Assembly: GCA_015485375.1 (NCBI GenBank)
Contig: WFTU01000047.1
Span: 1-6,519 of the forward strand
Length of the DNA stretch: 6,519 nt
From: Paracoccaceae bacterium
Lineage (GTDB): Bacteria; Pseudomonadota; Alphaproteobacteria; Rhodobacterales; Rhodobacteraceae
Direction of reading: 5' to 3'
Shown in pieces: positions 1-5,022 of the stretch. The translations under genes were made by a program, and so were the position numbers. Positions within the stretch are counted from its first letter, which is position 1. Each line of letters starts with the position of its first letter. The notes beneath the pieces are model-generated. The model had not been told where the DNA came from and did no database searches. It was given only the letters and a program-made list of their open reading frames with translations.

Positions 1-931
1 CCCCGCTCACCGCCACCGGATCGCTCAGCGCAAAACAGGCCCCGTCCCCGGGCGCCGAGACATCCAGCCAGAACACATCCGGCCGCATGGAAACCTGCCG
101 CAAATCGCGGCGCAAATCCCATGCCCCGGGCAAAAACGACACCACCGGTATCGTCTGCCCCAATGTCAAAAACGCCAGCTTCTCCGCCTTGGGCCGCCGC
201 CGCAATACCTCCGCCATCAGGCTCACCGCCAGATGCGCGCCCGAGGAATGCCCGATCACCAGCACCTCGTCCACATCACTGTCCAGCGCCGCCTCGATCC
301 GCGCGGCAAAACTGTCGATACGCGGCTTGAGAACCTCCGGCATCGCCCCGCCCGCCTGCGCCCAGAAGGAAAAATCGTGCAACAGATAATAGGCATAGAA
401 CTTCCGGTCGAACCGCCGGAACATCACCAGCAGCGCCGACACCAGCAAGCTACCCAGCGCCACGCCCGCCAATCCGCCGAACACCCGCCAGACCTCCACC
501 CCCAGCCAGACCGAAAACGACAGTTGCCCCAGCAGGATCACCACCGGATACAGCGCCACCATTATCGGCGCCTTGCGCAGCCGGAACAACGCCCCCAGCG
601 TCCCGCTCGCCAGATAGAGCCACAGCGTTTTCAGCAACAACCAGTAGGTCCGCAAAATCGTCTTGCGCATGGAGGCATGGACAATATCGTTCCAGAGCAG
701 AAACTCGAACCGCGTCTCGCAATCCGACCCGTCCATCTCCGCCGTCACATCCCAGCGATAGCGCTCCCCCTGTCCGGTCACACCCTTCACCGAAATATCG
801 TAACCGGAAATCTCCGCCTGCTTCTTTCCCTCGCCGCGATACAGCTCGCGATACCGACGCGGCGGCATCGGGTCATAGCCGGGCACATAGAAAACATGGC
901 GGCGAAACGGGCGTTGGGACGATAAACTCAA
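1..931 (-). CDS. Membrane-anchored alpha/beta-hydrolase-like protein, C-terminus cut by the window edge
   Basis: An uninterrupted minus-strand frame of 310 codons runs off the left edge. A stop lies six codons before the proposed TTG start at 931, and TTG is the only start codon near the N-terminus; no good Shine-Dalgarno precedes it. The N-terminus carries YVPGYDP (residues 14-20), followed by a soluble stretch. Hydrophobic segments follow at about residues 94-110, 123-142 and 151-170, giving two or three probable membrane helices. The catalytic-looking part comes after them: VLVIGHSSGAH holds the nucleophile elbow G227-H228-S229-S230-G231, with S229 the predicted nucleophile. The acid and histidine of the triad are not identifiable here and may lie beyond the edge. 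Substrate unknown; esterase or lipase-like activity is inferred from the elbow alone. It lies 49 bp downstream of ccdA on the same strand and may be co-transcribed with it. Coding is certain; fold assignment is likely; start is uncertain. Confidence 0.8.
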   Translation of the reverse strand, partial: MSLSSQRPFRRHVFYVPGYDPMPPRRYRELYRGEGKKQAEISGYDISVKGVTGQGERYRWDVTAEMDGSDCETRFEFLLWNDIVHASMRKTILRTYWLLLKTLWLYLASGTLGALFRLRKAPIMVALYPVVILLGQLSFSVWLGVEVWRVFGGLAGVALGSLLVSALLVMFRRFDRKFYAYYLLHDFSFWAQAGGAMPEVLKPRIDSFAARIEAALDSDVDEVLVIGHSSGAHLAVSLMAEVLRRRPKAEKLAFLTLGQTIPVVSFLPGAWDLRRDLRQVSMRPDVFWLDVSAPGDGACFALSDPVAVSG

Positions 932-980
932 AGCAGGGCGACTATACTACCGGAAAGGGTTGAAAACTATCCCCGCTGTA

Positions 981-1727
981 TTACCCGATCGAGCCGAGGA
1001 AAGGAACATTTTCCAGCAACCAGTAGGACATCTCGGTAAACAGCCCGGTCAGCAGCAGCACCCCGATCAGGATCAGCAGCCCGCCACTCAGGTTCTCGAT
1101 CAGCTTCATGTGCTTCTTCATCCGGTTCATGGTCTTCACAAACCGGTTCATGAACATCGCGGCCAGCATGAACGGAATACCCAGCCCGATAGCATAGAAC
1201 CCCAGCAACAGCGTCCCCTGCCCGACCGAGCCTTCCTGCGCGGCTAGCGACAGAATGGCGCCAAGGATCGGCCCGATGCACGGCGTCCAGCCAAAGGCAA
1301 ACGCCAGCCCGAGGATATAGGCCCCGAACACGCTGCCGCCCTGATCACCCGCATCGATGCGCGCCTCGCGGTAAAGCAGCGGTATCTTGAACAACCCCAG
1401 AAAATGCAGACCGAAGATGATAATCACCACCCCGGCGACCTTGGTCATCACCCCCTGATAGGACAAGAACAGCTGCCCGAAGGCCGAGGCCGCAAAACCC
1501 AGAATCATGAATACCGTCGACAGACCCAGAACGAAAAACGCCGCCTTGATGATCACGCCCTTGTTCTGGCCCTTCTCCATCTCCTCGATGGAGGAGCCGC
1601 CCATATATGCAAGATAGGGTGGCACAATCGGCAATACACAAGGCGAAAGGAAAGACAAAACCCCGCCGATCACCGCGATCACCAGCGAAAGGCCCATGGA
1701 GGCGTCAATGATATCGAGTCCGAACAT
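981..1727 (-). CDS. ccdA: CcdA, cytochrome c biogenesis / DsbD-family transmembrane thiol reductant carrier
   Basis: Full-length 248-residue inner-membrane protein with about six hydrophobic helices (roughly residues 13-38, 60-80, 95-112, 134-160, 170-192 and 213-232). It shows the two family signatures: FLSPCVLPIVPPY with C30 and GWTPCIGPILG with C150, the redox pair that moves electrons across the membrane. The length matches stand-alone CcdA rather than DsbD, since there are no periplasmic alpha or gamma domains. By family knowledge it takes electrons from cytoplasmic thioredoxin and passes them to periplasmic thioredoxin-like proteins that keep apocytochrome c haem-binding cysteines reduced. 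The ATG at 1727 has AGGAGA about 6 bases upstream, supporting this start. It faces the TusA-like gene across a 108-bp divergent gap, and the hydrolase-like gene follows it on the same strand. No cytochrome maturation (ccm) genes are seen here. Confidence 0.96.
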   Translation of the reverse strand: MFGLDIIDASMGLSLVIAVIGGVLSFLSPCVLPIVPPYLAYMGGSSIEEMEKGQNKGVIIKAAFFVLGLSTVFMILGFAASAFGQLFLSYQGVMTKVAGVVIIIFGLHFLGLFKIPLLYREARIDAGDQGGSVFGAYILGLAFAFGWTPCIGPILGAILSLAAQEGSVGQGTLLLGFYAIGLGIPFMLAAMFMNRFVKTMNRMKKHMKLIENLSGGLLILIGVLLLTGLFTEMSYWLLENVPFLGSIG

Positions 1728-1835
1728 TCGTATTCTCCTGATTCCCCTCTACCTATCCGGTTTGGGCCGCCTCGTCATGTCTCTAATTTTCACAAAGGCG
1801 TGGACATGCGTGAATGTGCGGTTTAGCCATCGCAT
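1728..1835. promoter_or_regulatory. Divergent intergenic region between ccdA and the TusA-like gene
   Basis: These 108 bp must hold the 5' signals for both divergent genes. On the minus strand the ccdA Shine-Dalgarno is clear. On the plus strand there is no strong Shine-Dalgarno before the ATG at 1836, and an in-frame TAG at 1824-1826 rules out a longer start. No convincing -35/-10 pair was found in either direction. The pentamer GCGTG occurs at 1798-1802 and 1808-1812, and the related GCGGT follows at 1818-1822, giving a 10-bp period that could be a protein-binding site or chance. Confidence 0.5.
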
Positions 1836-2069
1836 ATGGAACAGGATCACGAACTCGACGCCATCGGGCTGCTCTGCCCGCTGCCGGTGCTGAAGGCCCG
1901 CAAACGATTGCTCGCCCTCGCCCCCGGGCAGGTGCTGCGCCTGCTCGCCGATGATCCGGCCGCAGTGATCGACGTGCCGCATTTCTGCGCCGAACAGGGG
2001 TATGACCTGATCGAAACCCGACAGGCGGAAACCCACAGTATCTACCGGATTCGCCGCCCTCTCGGGTGA
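1836..2069 (+). CDS. tusA: TusA/SirA/YedF-family sulfur carrier protein
   Basis: Small 77-residue cytoplasmic protein of the usual TusA length. The N-terminus carries the family signature: GLLCPLPVLKAR, where C14 in the Cys-Pro-x-Pro motif is the residue that carries persulfide in this family, followed by the expected amphipathic helix. The second half contains a strand of the type LRLLADDPAAVIDVPHF and then C51, which is common in the family but not the sulfur-bearing residue. Family members hand sulfur to tRNA thiolation, molybdenum cofactor work or sulfur oxidation; the sequence alone does not say which. The true TusA of tRNA modification and other SirA-like paralogues cannot be separated here, so the symbol is provisional. 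The start is forced by a TAG four codons upstream; the ribosome binding site is weak. It is divergent from ccdA. Confidence 0.9.
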   Translation: MEQDHELDAIGLLCPLPVLKARKRLLALAPGQVLRLLADDPAAVIDVPHFCAEQGYDLIETRQAETHSIYRIRRPLG

Positions 2070-2131
2070 TCACGACCCGTCACCAATTCGTTTGGCGAAG
2101 TGAATTCCCCACGCCGCACCCCGCCCCTATG

Positions 2132-2157
2132 CTCCGGAAATCTTGTTGTAACCGGAG
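2132..2157 (+). promoter_or_regulatory. Inverted repeat that could mask the VWA gene's Shine-Dalgarno
   Basis: CTCCGG at 2132-2137 is exactly complementary to CCGGAG at 2152-2157, with a 14-base loop. The right arm contains the GGAG that serves as Shine-Dalgarno for the ATG at 2166 (8-base spacing). If it forms in the mRNA, the hairpin would hide the ribosome binding site. The stem is only 6 bp, so this is a candidate only. Confidence 0.35.
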
Positions 2158-2165
2158 AATTTGAA

Positions 2166-2936
2166 ATGTTGAAGAACCTCGCTCTTGCCACCGCCATTGC
2201 CGGCGGTCTTGCAGCCCCCGCCCTCGCGCAGGAAATGCCCTATCCCGACACGATCGTCATTCTGGACGTGTCCAATTCCATGTGGGGCCAGATCGACGGC
2301 GTCCCGAAAATCGGGATCGCCCGCGAGGTCATCGGCAATCTGGTGCAGGATCTCGAAACCGATTCCGCCTTCGGCCTGATGGCCTATGGCCACAGCAAAT
2401 CACAGGGCTGCGATTCTATCGAAATGATCCTGCCCGTCGGCCCGCTCGACCCCGAAGCATTTGGCGAGGCCGTAAACAGCCTGACCCCGCAAGGCCGCAC
2501 CCCGCTGGTCGCCGCCGTGAAACAGGCCGCCGACTCGCTCGAATACCCCACCCGCTCCGGCCGGATCGTGCTTATCAGCGACGGAACCGAGAGCTGTGAC
2601 GGCGACCTCGCCGCCCTCGCCGACACCCTCGGCGCCGACAGCCTCGACTTCACCGCCCATGTCATCGGCTTTGGCGTCGGCGACCCCGACGAACAGGCCG
2701 AACTCGGCTATCTGGCCGAAAAAACCGGCGGCCTGTTTGTCGCCGCCGACTCCACCGAGGAACTGAAGGCCGCCCTGCAATCCATGATGGGCGACATGGA
2801 CGAGGAACCCGCGGACGGCGAAGCCATGACCGACAGCGAAAGCATGACCGAAGAAACCATGCCTGCCGAGGACGCACCCGCCGGGGGCGAAACCATGACA
2901 GAGGGAGAAACGACAACTCCCGCTAACGGCGACTAA
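2166..2936 (+). CDS. Exported von Willebrand factor A (VWA) domain protein with Met/Thr/Glu-rich tail
   Basis: The best start is the ATG at 2166, giving 256 residues: GGAG lies 8 bases upstream and translation opens directly on a Sec signal peptide (residues 1-21, ending APALA before QEMPYP). A GTG at 2100 in the same frame would add 22 residues ahead of the signal peptide and is unlikely. Residues about 26-205 form a VWA domain with an intact metal-ion-dependent adhesion site: D34-x-S36-x-S38, T112 in GRTPL, and D139 in LISDGTESC. Cysteines C82 and C144 are the only two in the mature protein and could form a disulfide. The tail, about residues 206-256, is low-complexity and acidic, with repeated Met-Thr and Glu-Thr pairs, probably disordered. 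Location is predicted periplasmic or secreted; no lipobox or C-terminal membrane helix is seen. Ligand unknown. The porin follows after 201 bp. Confidence 0.92.
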   Translation: MLKNLALATAIAGGLAAPALAQEMPYPDTIVILDVSNSMWGQIDGVPKIGIAREVIGNLVQDLETDSAFGLMAYGHSKSQGCDSIEMILPVGPLDPEAFGEAVNSLTPQGRTPLVAAVKQAADSLEYPTRSGRIVLISDGTESCDGDLAALADTLGADSLDFTAHVIGFGVGDPDEQAELGYLAEKTGGLFVAADSTEELKAALQSMMGDMDEEPADGEAMTDSESMTEETMPAEDAPAGGETMTEGETTTPANGD

Positions 2937-2958
2937 CATCCGGTGCCCGCCATCGCCG

Positions 2959-2995
2959 ATCGTGGCCTCCGCGGAGGAATTCCGGAGGCCACGAT
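2959..2995 (+). terminator. Strong 13-bp hairpin after the VWA gene, possible terminator without a T-run
   Basis: ATCGTGGCCTCCG at 2959-2971 pairs perfectly with CGGAGGCCACGAT at 2983-2995 across an 11-base loop. It starts 22 bases after the VWA stop codon, a normal place for a terminator. No T-tract follows, so either termination is weak or the hairpin acts as an mRNA 3'-end stabiliser. The loop starts with a second CGGAGG copy, so the left arm can also pair locally: CCTCCGCGGAGG at 2966-2977 is itself a palindrome. Confidence 0.55.
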
Positions 2996-3034
2996 GCTGT
3001 GGCATCAATGCAACAGTCATGCTTTTATTGTAAA

Positions 3035-3080
3035 ATTTCGCCAGCCTGTTTGACAACAGGCGGGCAAAATAAACTATCAG
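3035..3080 (+). promoter_or_regulatory. Likely porin promoter with palindrome overlapping the -35 box
   Basis: TTGACA at 3050-3055 is a perfect sigma70-type -35 hexamer. The best -10 match at usable distance is TATCAG (3075-3080, 19-bp spacer), which is poor. The -35 box sits in the centre of a perfect inverted repeat, GCCTGTT-TGAC-AACAGGC at 3044-3061, which extends with two mismatches to about 3035-3070. The symmetry could be a repressor or activator site for the porin or, as RNA, a second hairpin ending the VWA transcript. The porin start is about 60 bases downstream of the proposed -10 box. Confidence 0.45.
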
Positions 3081-3137
3081 CATAAGGAAAACCAACACCC
3101 GAAGATTGTAAACCTGTACCAATAATAGAGACATCCC

Positions 3138-4130
3138 ATGAAAAACATCATCCTCGCCGGCACCGCAATTGCAACACTTGCAGGCGCCGCATCCGCAGAA
3201 GTATCCTGGAACGGCGAAGCAAAAACCGTCTACAACAGCGTTAGCGGATTTTCGTATGACGTCGAAGCCAACCTCATCCTCGGCACCGAAGTTACAAACG
3301 GCATTTCCGCCAGCGTCGAACTGGGAGTGGTCACGAACAGCACCACGGGTGCGCTTGAAATCGACAAGTATCCGGTTCTCCGGATCGAGGGCGATTATGG
3401 CCGCATTTCATACGGAAACGCATCCAAAATCGGCGGCGCCAGCGACCGCTTCAGCCCGACCAAAGGCGTACCCGTTATTTCCACCTGGGGCACTGCTGTG
3501 GGATCGCTTGCGCGTGGCGACGTCAACCTGTCAAACGTCGGTTTTTCCGGCAGCGTTGACTTTGCCCCGGCAACAGGGGCCCTGTCCGGTCAGGAATACG
3601 GCGTCTCCGGCACATTTGGCGCATTTTCATTCGGCATCGGCAAGGGCAACGGACCTGCCTTCGAGCCGGTTTACGGTATCAATATCGGCGGCGATTTCGG
3701 TGCCTTCACAATAGCCGCCTCTTACCGCTACGACGATTACACCGCAGCCAGTCCCCTGCTCACGCCCAAAATCGAGAGCGGCGTCGAAATGGGCTACGAT
3801 CTCGGAAACGGTTACTCTTTCGCTGCGTATTACGCATCGGACAGCTCTTCCGCGTCTGGCATCAATTACGGTGTATCCGGCACCTATGCTTCCGGCCCGT
3901 GGGACGCAACACTCGCATACACCAACAAGGCGGCAACCCCGGACGTCACCCTCGACGTTGCCTACGACATCAATGCGGAAACAACCGTCTCCGCAGGATG
4001 GAGCCAGACCAAAGGCACCTACGCCGCCGTCGACTATACGGTCGGCAACGGCATCACGATCTTCGGGTCCTACAGCACCGGATATTCGAAACCGACCGGT
4101 GCAACCCTCGGCGCATCTGTCGAATTCTAG
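3138..4130 (+). CDS. Outer-membrane porin, Gram-negative beta-barrel type
   Basis: A 330-residue protein with a Sec signal peptide (residues 1-20, A-S-A before E21) and a mature chain of 310 residues. The mature part alternates short polar/aromatic beta-strands with Gly-, Ser- and Asn-rich turns, for example SFAAYYASDSSSASGINYGV, has no cysteine, and ends in Val-Glu-Phe; a C-terminal Phe is the usual signal for barrel assembly by BamA. The segment IEGDYGRISYGN near residues 83-94 resembles the strand-turn pattern of the general diffusion porin family found in Rhodobacterales. It should form a water-filled channel for small hydrophilic solutes; selectivity cannot be read. The ATG at 3138 has a weak GAG about 7 bases upstream. 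Third-position bases are less GC-biased than in neighbouring genes, consistent with high expression or different ancestry. It ends at a strong terminator. Confidence 0.9.
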   Translation: MKNIILAGTAIATLAGAASAEVSWNGEAKTVYNSVSGFSYDVEANLILGTEVTNGISASVELGVVTNSTTGALEIDKYPVLRIEGDYGRISYGNASKIGGASDRFSPTKGVPVISTWGTAVGSLARGDVNLSNVGFSGSVDFAPATGALSGQEYGVSGTFGAFSFGIGKGNGPAFEPVYGINIGGDFGAFTIAASYRYDDYTAASPLLTPKIESGVEMGYDLGNGYSFAAYYASDSSSASGINYGVSGTYASGPWDATLAYTNKAATPDVTLDVAYDINAETTVSAGWSQTKGTYAAVDYTVGNGITIFGSYSTGYSKPTGATLGASVEF

Positions 4131-4152
4131 GAACCGCCACAGCGGATCATAC

Positions 4153-4185
4153 AAAGGGGACCGACCGCAAGGCCGGTCCCTTTTT
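4153..4185 (+). terminator. Rho-independent terminator of the porin gene, shared with the convergent gene
   Basis: GGGACCG at 4157-4163 pairs with CGGTCCC at 4174-4180. The stem continues inward by CC/GG after one A-C mismatch and closes with a GCAA tetraloop. Five T residues (4181-4185) follow on the plus strand. Read from the minus strand the same stem lies directly after the stop of the STAS-like gene (stop at 4187-4189) and is followed by a short CCTTTGT tract, so it probably works in both directions. Confidence 0.92.
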
Positions 4186-4186
4186 A

Positions 4187-4927
4187 TCAGGTCTTGATCC
4201 AGTCCTCTGCCAGATCCCGCTTGAACAGCGGATAGGTATGCACCCGCCCGGGCATGAAGGGGCTGAACAGACGGGTCGCGTTGCGCAGCCAGTGCACATC
4301 CGTCACCACCGCCAGCTTGTTGTATTTGGTGAAATGCTTGAGATCGAGCTTCAGGTCTTCCCAGCCCGCCCCCACGGTCGCGCCCTCAAAGCCCTTGCCG
4401 ATCACAATCAGGATCTTCAGCTTGTCATGGCGCTTCAGTTTTTCGTCGATCGCCGGCTCGATCAGCTTGTCATAATCCACCGCATTCAGCCGCCCGTTGA
4501 CCTCCAGCGCCAGCACGTCGTTCGGGAACCCGTCGAGGATCTCCACCCCCTCCGGTTTTTCCTCGCCGGTGCGCGCCCATTCCGTTGCGTCCGCGAGATC
4601 GGCCTCGGCAAAATGCCGGACCTCGGCCTTGATAAACAGCTTGGCCAGCGCCTCGCCCGTGCGCAGCAAAACCCCGTCGGAGACCACGGCCACCCGCGGC
4701 ACCAGCGTCTCGCGGTTATGGATCAGCTTCAGATGCGCCATCATGGCCGAAAAACTGTCATACCCCGGAAATTCTTTCGCATGGATCAGCAGCGCCGGAA
4801 TGCGGTCATGCGTATTGATCGCCTCGCTCATGACATCGCCCAGACGGGTAATATCCTCCTCGGTGATCTTGTCGGTTGGCGTAACCGTCACCAGACTGCC
4901 ATCGTCTTCAACCTTGATATCGAACAT
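4187..4927 (-). CDS. Tandem SpoIIAA/STAS-like protein (two SpoIIAA-like domains)
   Basis: A soluble protein of 246 residues when read from the ATG at 4927. This start is chosen because AGGAG (4936-4940) lies 8 bases upstream; an in-frame GTG at 4931-4933 is only 2 bases from it, too close. The chain divides into two similar halves, about residues 1-117 and 128-246, each resembling the SpoIIAA-like fold (a STAS relative). They align without gaps at a constant offset of 126 residues: LKL at 66-68 with LKL at 192-194, VAVVSD at 79-84 with LAVVTD at 205-210, VRHF with VHTY, and the end of each half at W117 and W243. No signal peptide or membrane segment. Function unknown; family members are small cytoplasmic proteins, some proposed to bind lipids or partner proteins. 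It lies 95 bp downstream of the oxidoreductase on the same strand and may or may not be co-transcribed. Confidence 0.85.
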   Translation of the reverse strand: MFDIKVEDDGSLVTVTPTDKITEEDITRLGDVMSEAINTHDRIPALLIHAKEFPGYDSFSAMMAHLKLIHNRETLVPRVAVVSDGVLLRTGEALAKLFIKAEVRHFAEADLADATEWARTGEEKPEGVEILDGFPNDVLALEVNGRLNAVDYDKLIEPAIDEKLKRHDKLKILIVIGKGFEGATVGAGWEDLKLDLKHFTKYNKLAVVTDVHWLRNATRLFSPFMPGRVHTYPLFKRDLAEDWIKT

Positions 4928-5022
4928 AGCCACATCTCCTTTGTTAGATCAGGAGCCATCGGGCAAACGGGCCCGCAGGCCTCTCTTCACAACTTGGTGA
5001 GACTTGGCGGATTTTCAACCCC
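4928..5022 (-). promoter_or_regulatory. Gap between the oxidoreductase and STAS-like genes
   Basis: These 95 bp hold the STAS-like gene's Shine-Dalgarno (AGGAG, minus strand, 4936-4940). A direct repeat is present, ACTTGG at 4992-4997 and 5002-5007 with a 10-bp period, and a small possible stem CGGGC/GCCCG around 4960-4975. No strong terminator with a T-run and no confident promoter is visible, so read-through from the upstream gene is possible. Confidence 0.4.

Larger units (their letters stand above)
2937..3137. other. Structured AT-richer gap upstream of the porin
   Basis: This 201-bp gap holds the post-VWA hairpin, a possible 19-codon small frame (2994-3053), a palindrome over a TTGACA box (3043-3062 area), and the porin leader. 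From about 3015 onward it is clearly richer in A and T than the flanking genes, as expected for a promoter of a highly expressed outer-membrane protein. No larger gene or RNA gene is recognised in it. Confidence 0.6.

Noticed and set aside
233..925. Plus-strand open frame of 230 codons
   Set aside because: It lies antisense to the hydrolase-like gene, is rich in His, Gln, Arg and Pro in the way reverse frames of GC-rich genes are, and matches no family I recognise. The minus-strand frame here carries recognisable motifs.
1806..1826. Six-codon frame directly before the TusA-like gene as a leader peptide
   Set aside because: Too short to judge, no Shine-Dalgarno, and no attenuator-like structure beside it.
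2063..2079. CGGGT/ACCCG inverted repeat at the TusA-like stop codon as a terminator
   Set aside because: Only 5 bp with no T-run, so it is not distinguishable from chance in GC-rich DNA.
2100..2165. Longer N-terminus for the VWA protein from a GTG at 2100
   Set aside because: It would put 22 residues before a classical signal peptide, and the ATG at 2166 has the better Shine-Dalgarno.
2400..3134. Minus-strand open frame of 244 codons antisense to the VWA gene
   Set aside because: Most of it mirrors the VWA coding sequence and it would run across the hairpin and promoter region; composition is of a shadow frame and no Shine-Dalgarno is convincing.
3627..4154. Minus-strand open frame of 175 codons antisense to the porin
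   Set aside because: The porin on the opposite strand has a signal peptide, barrel pattern and C-terminal Phe; the antisense product has none and would start inside the terminator region.
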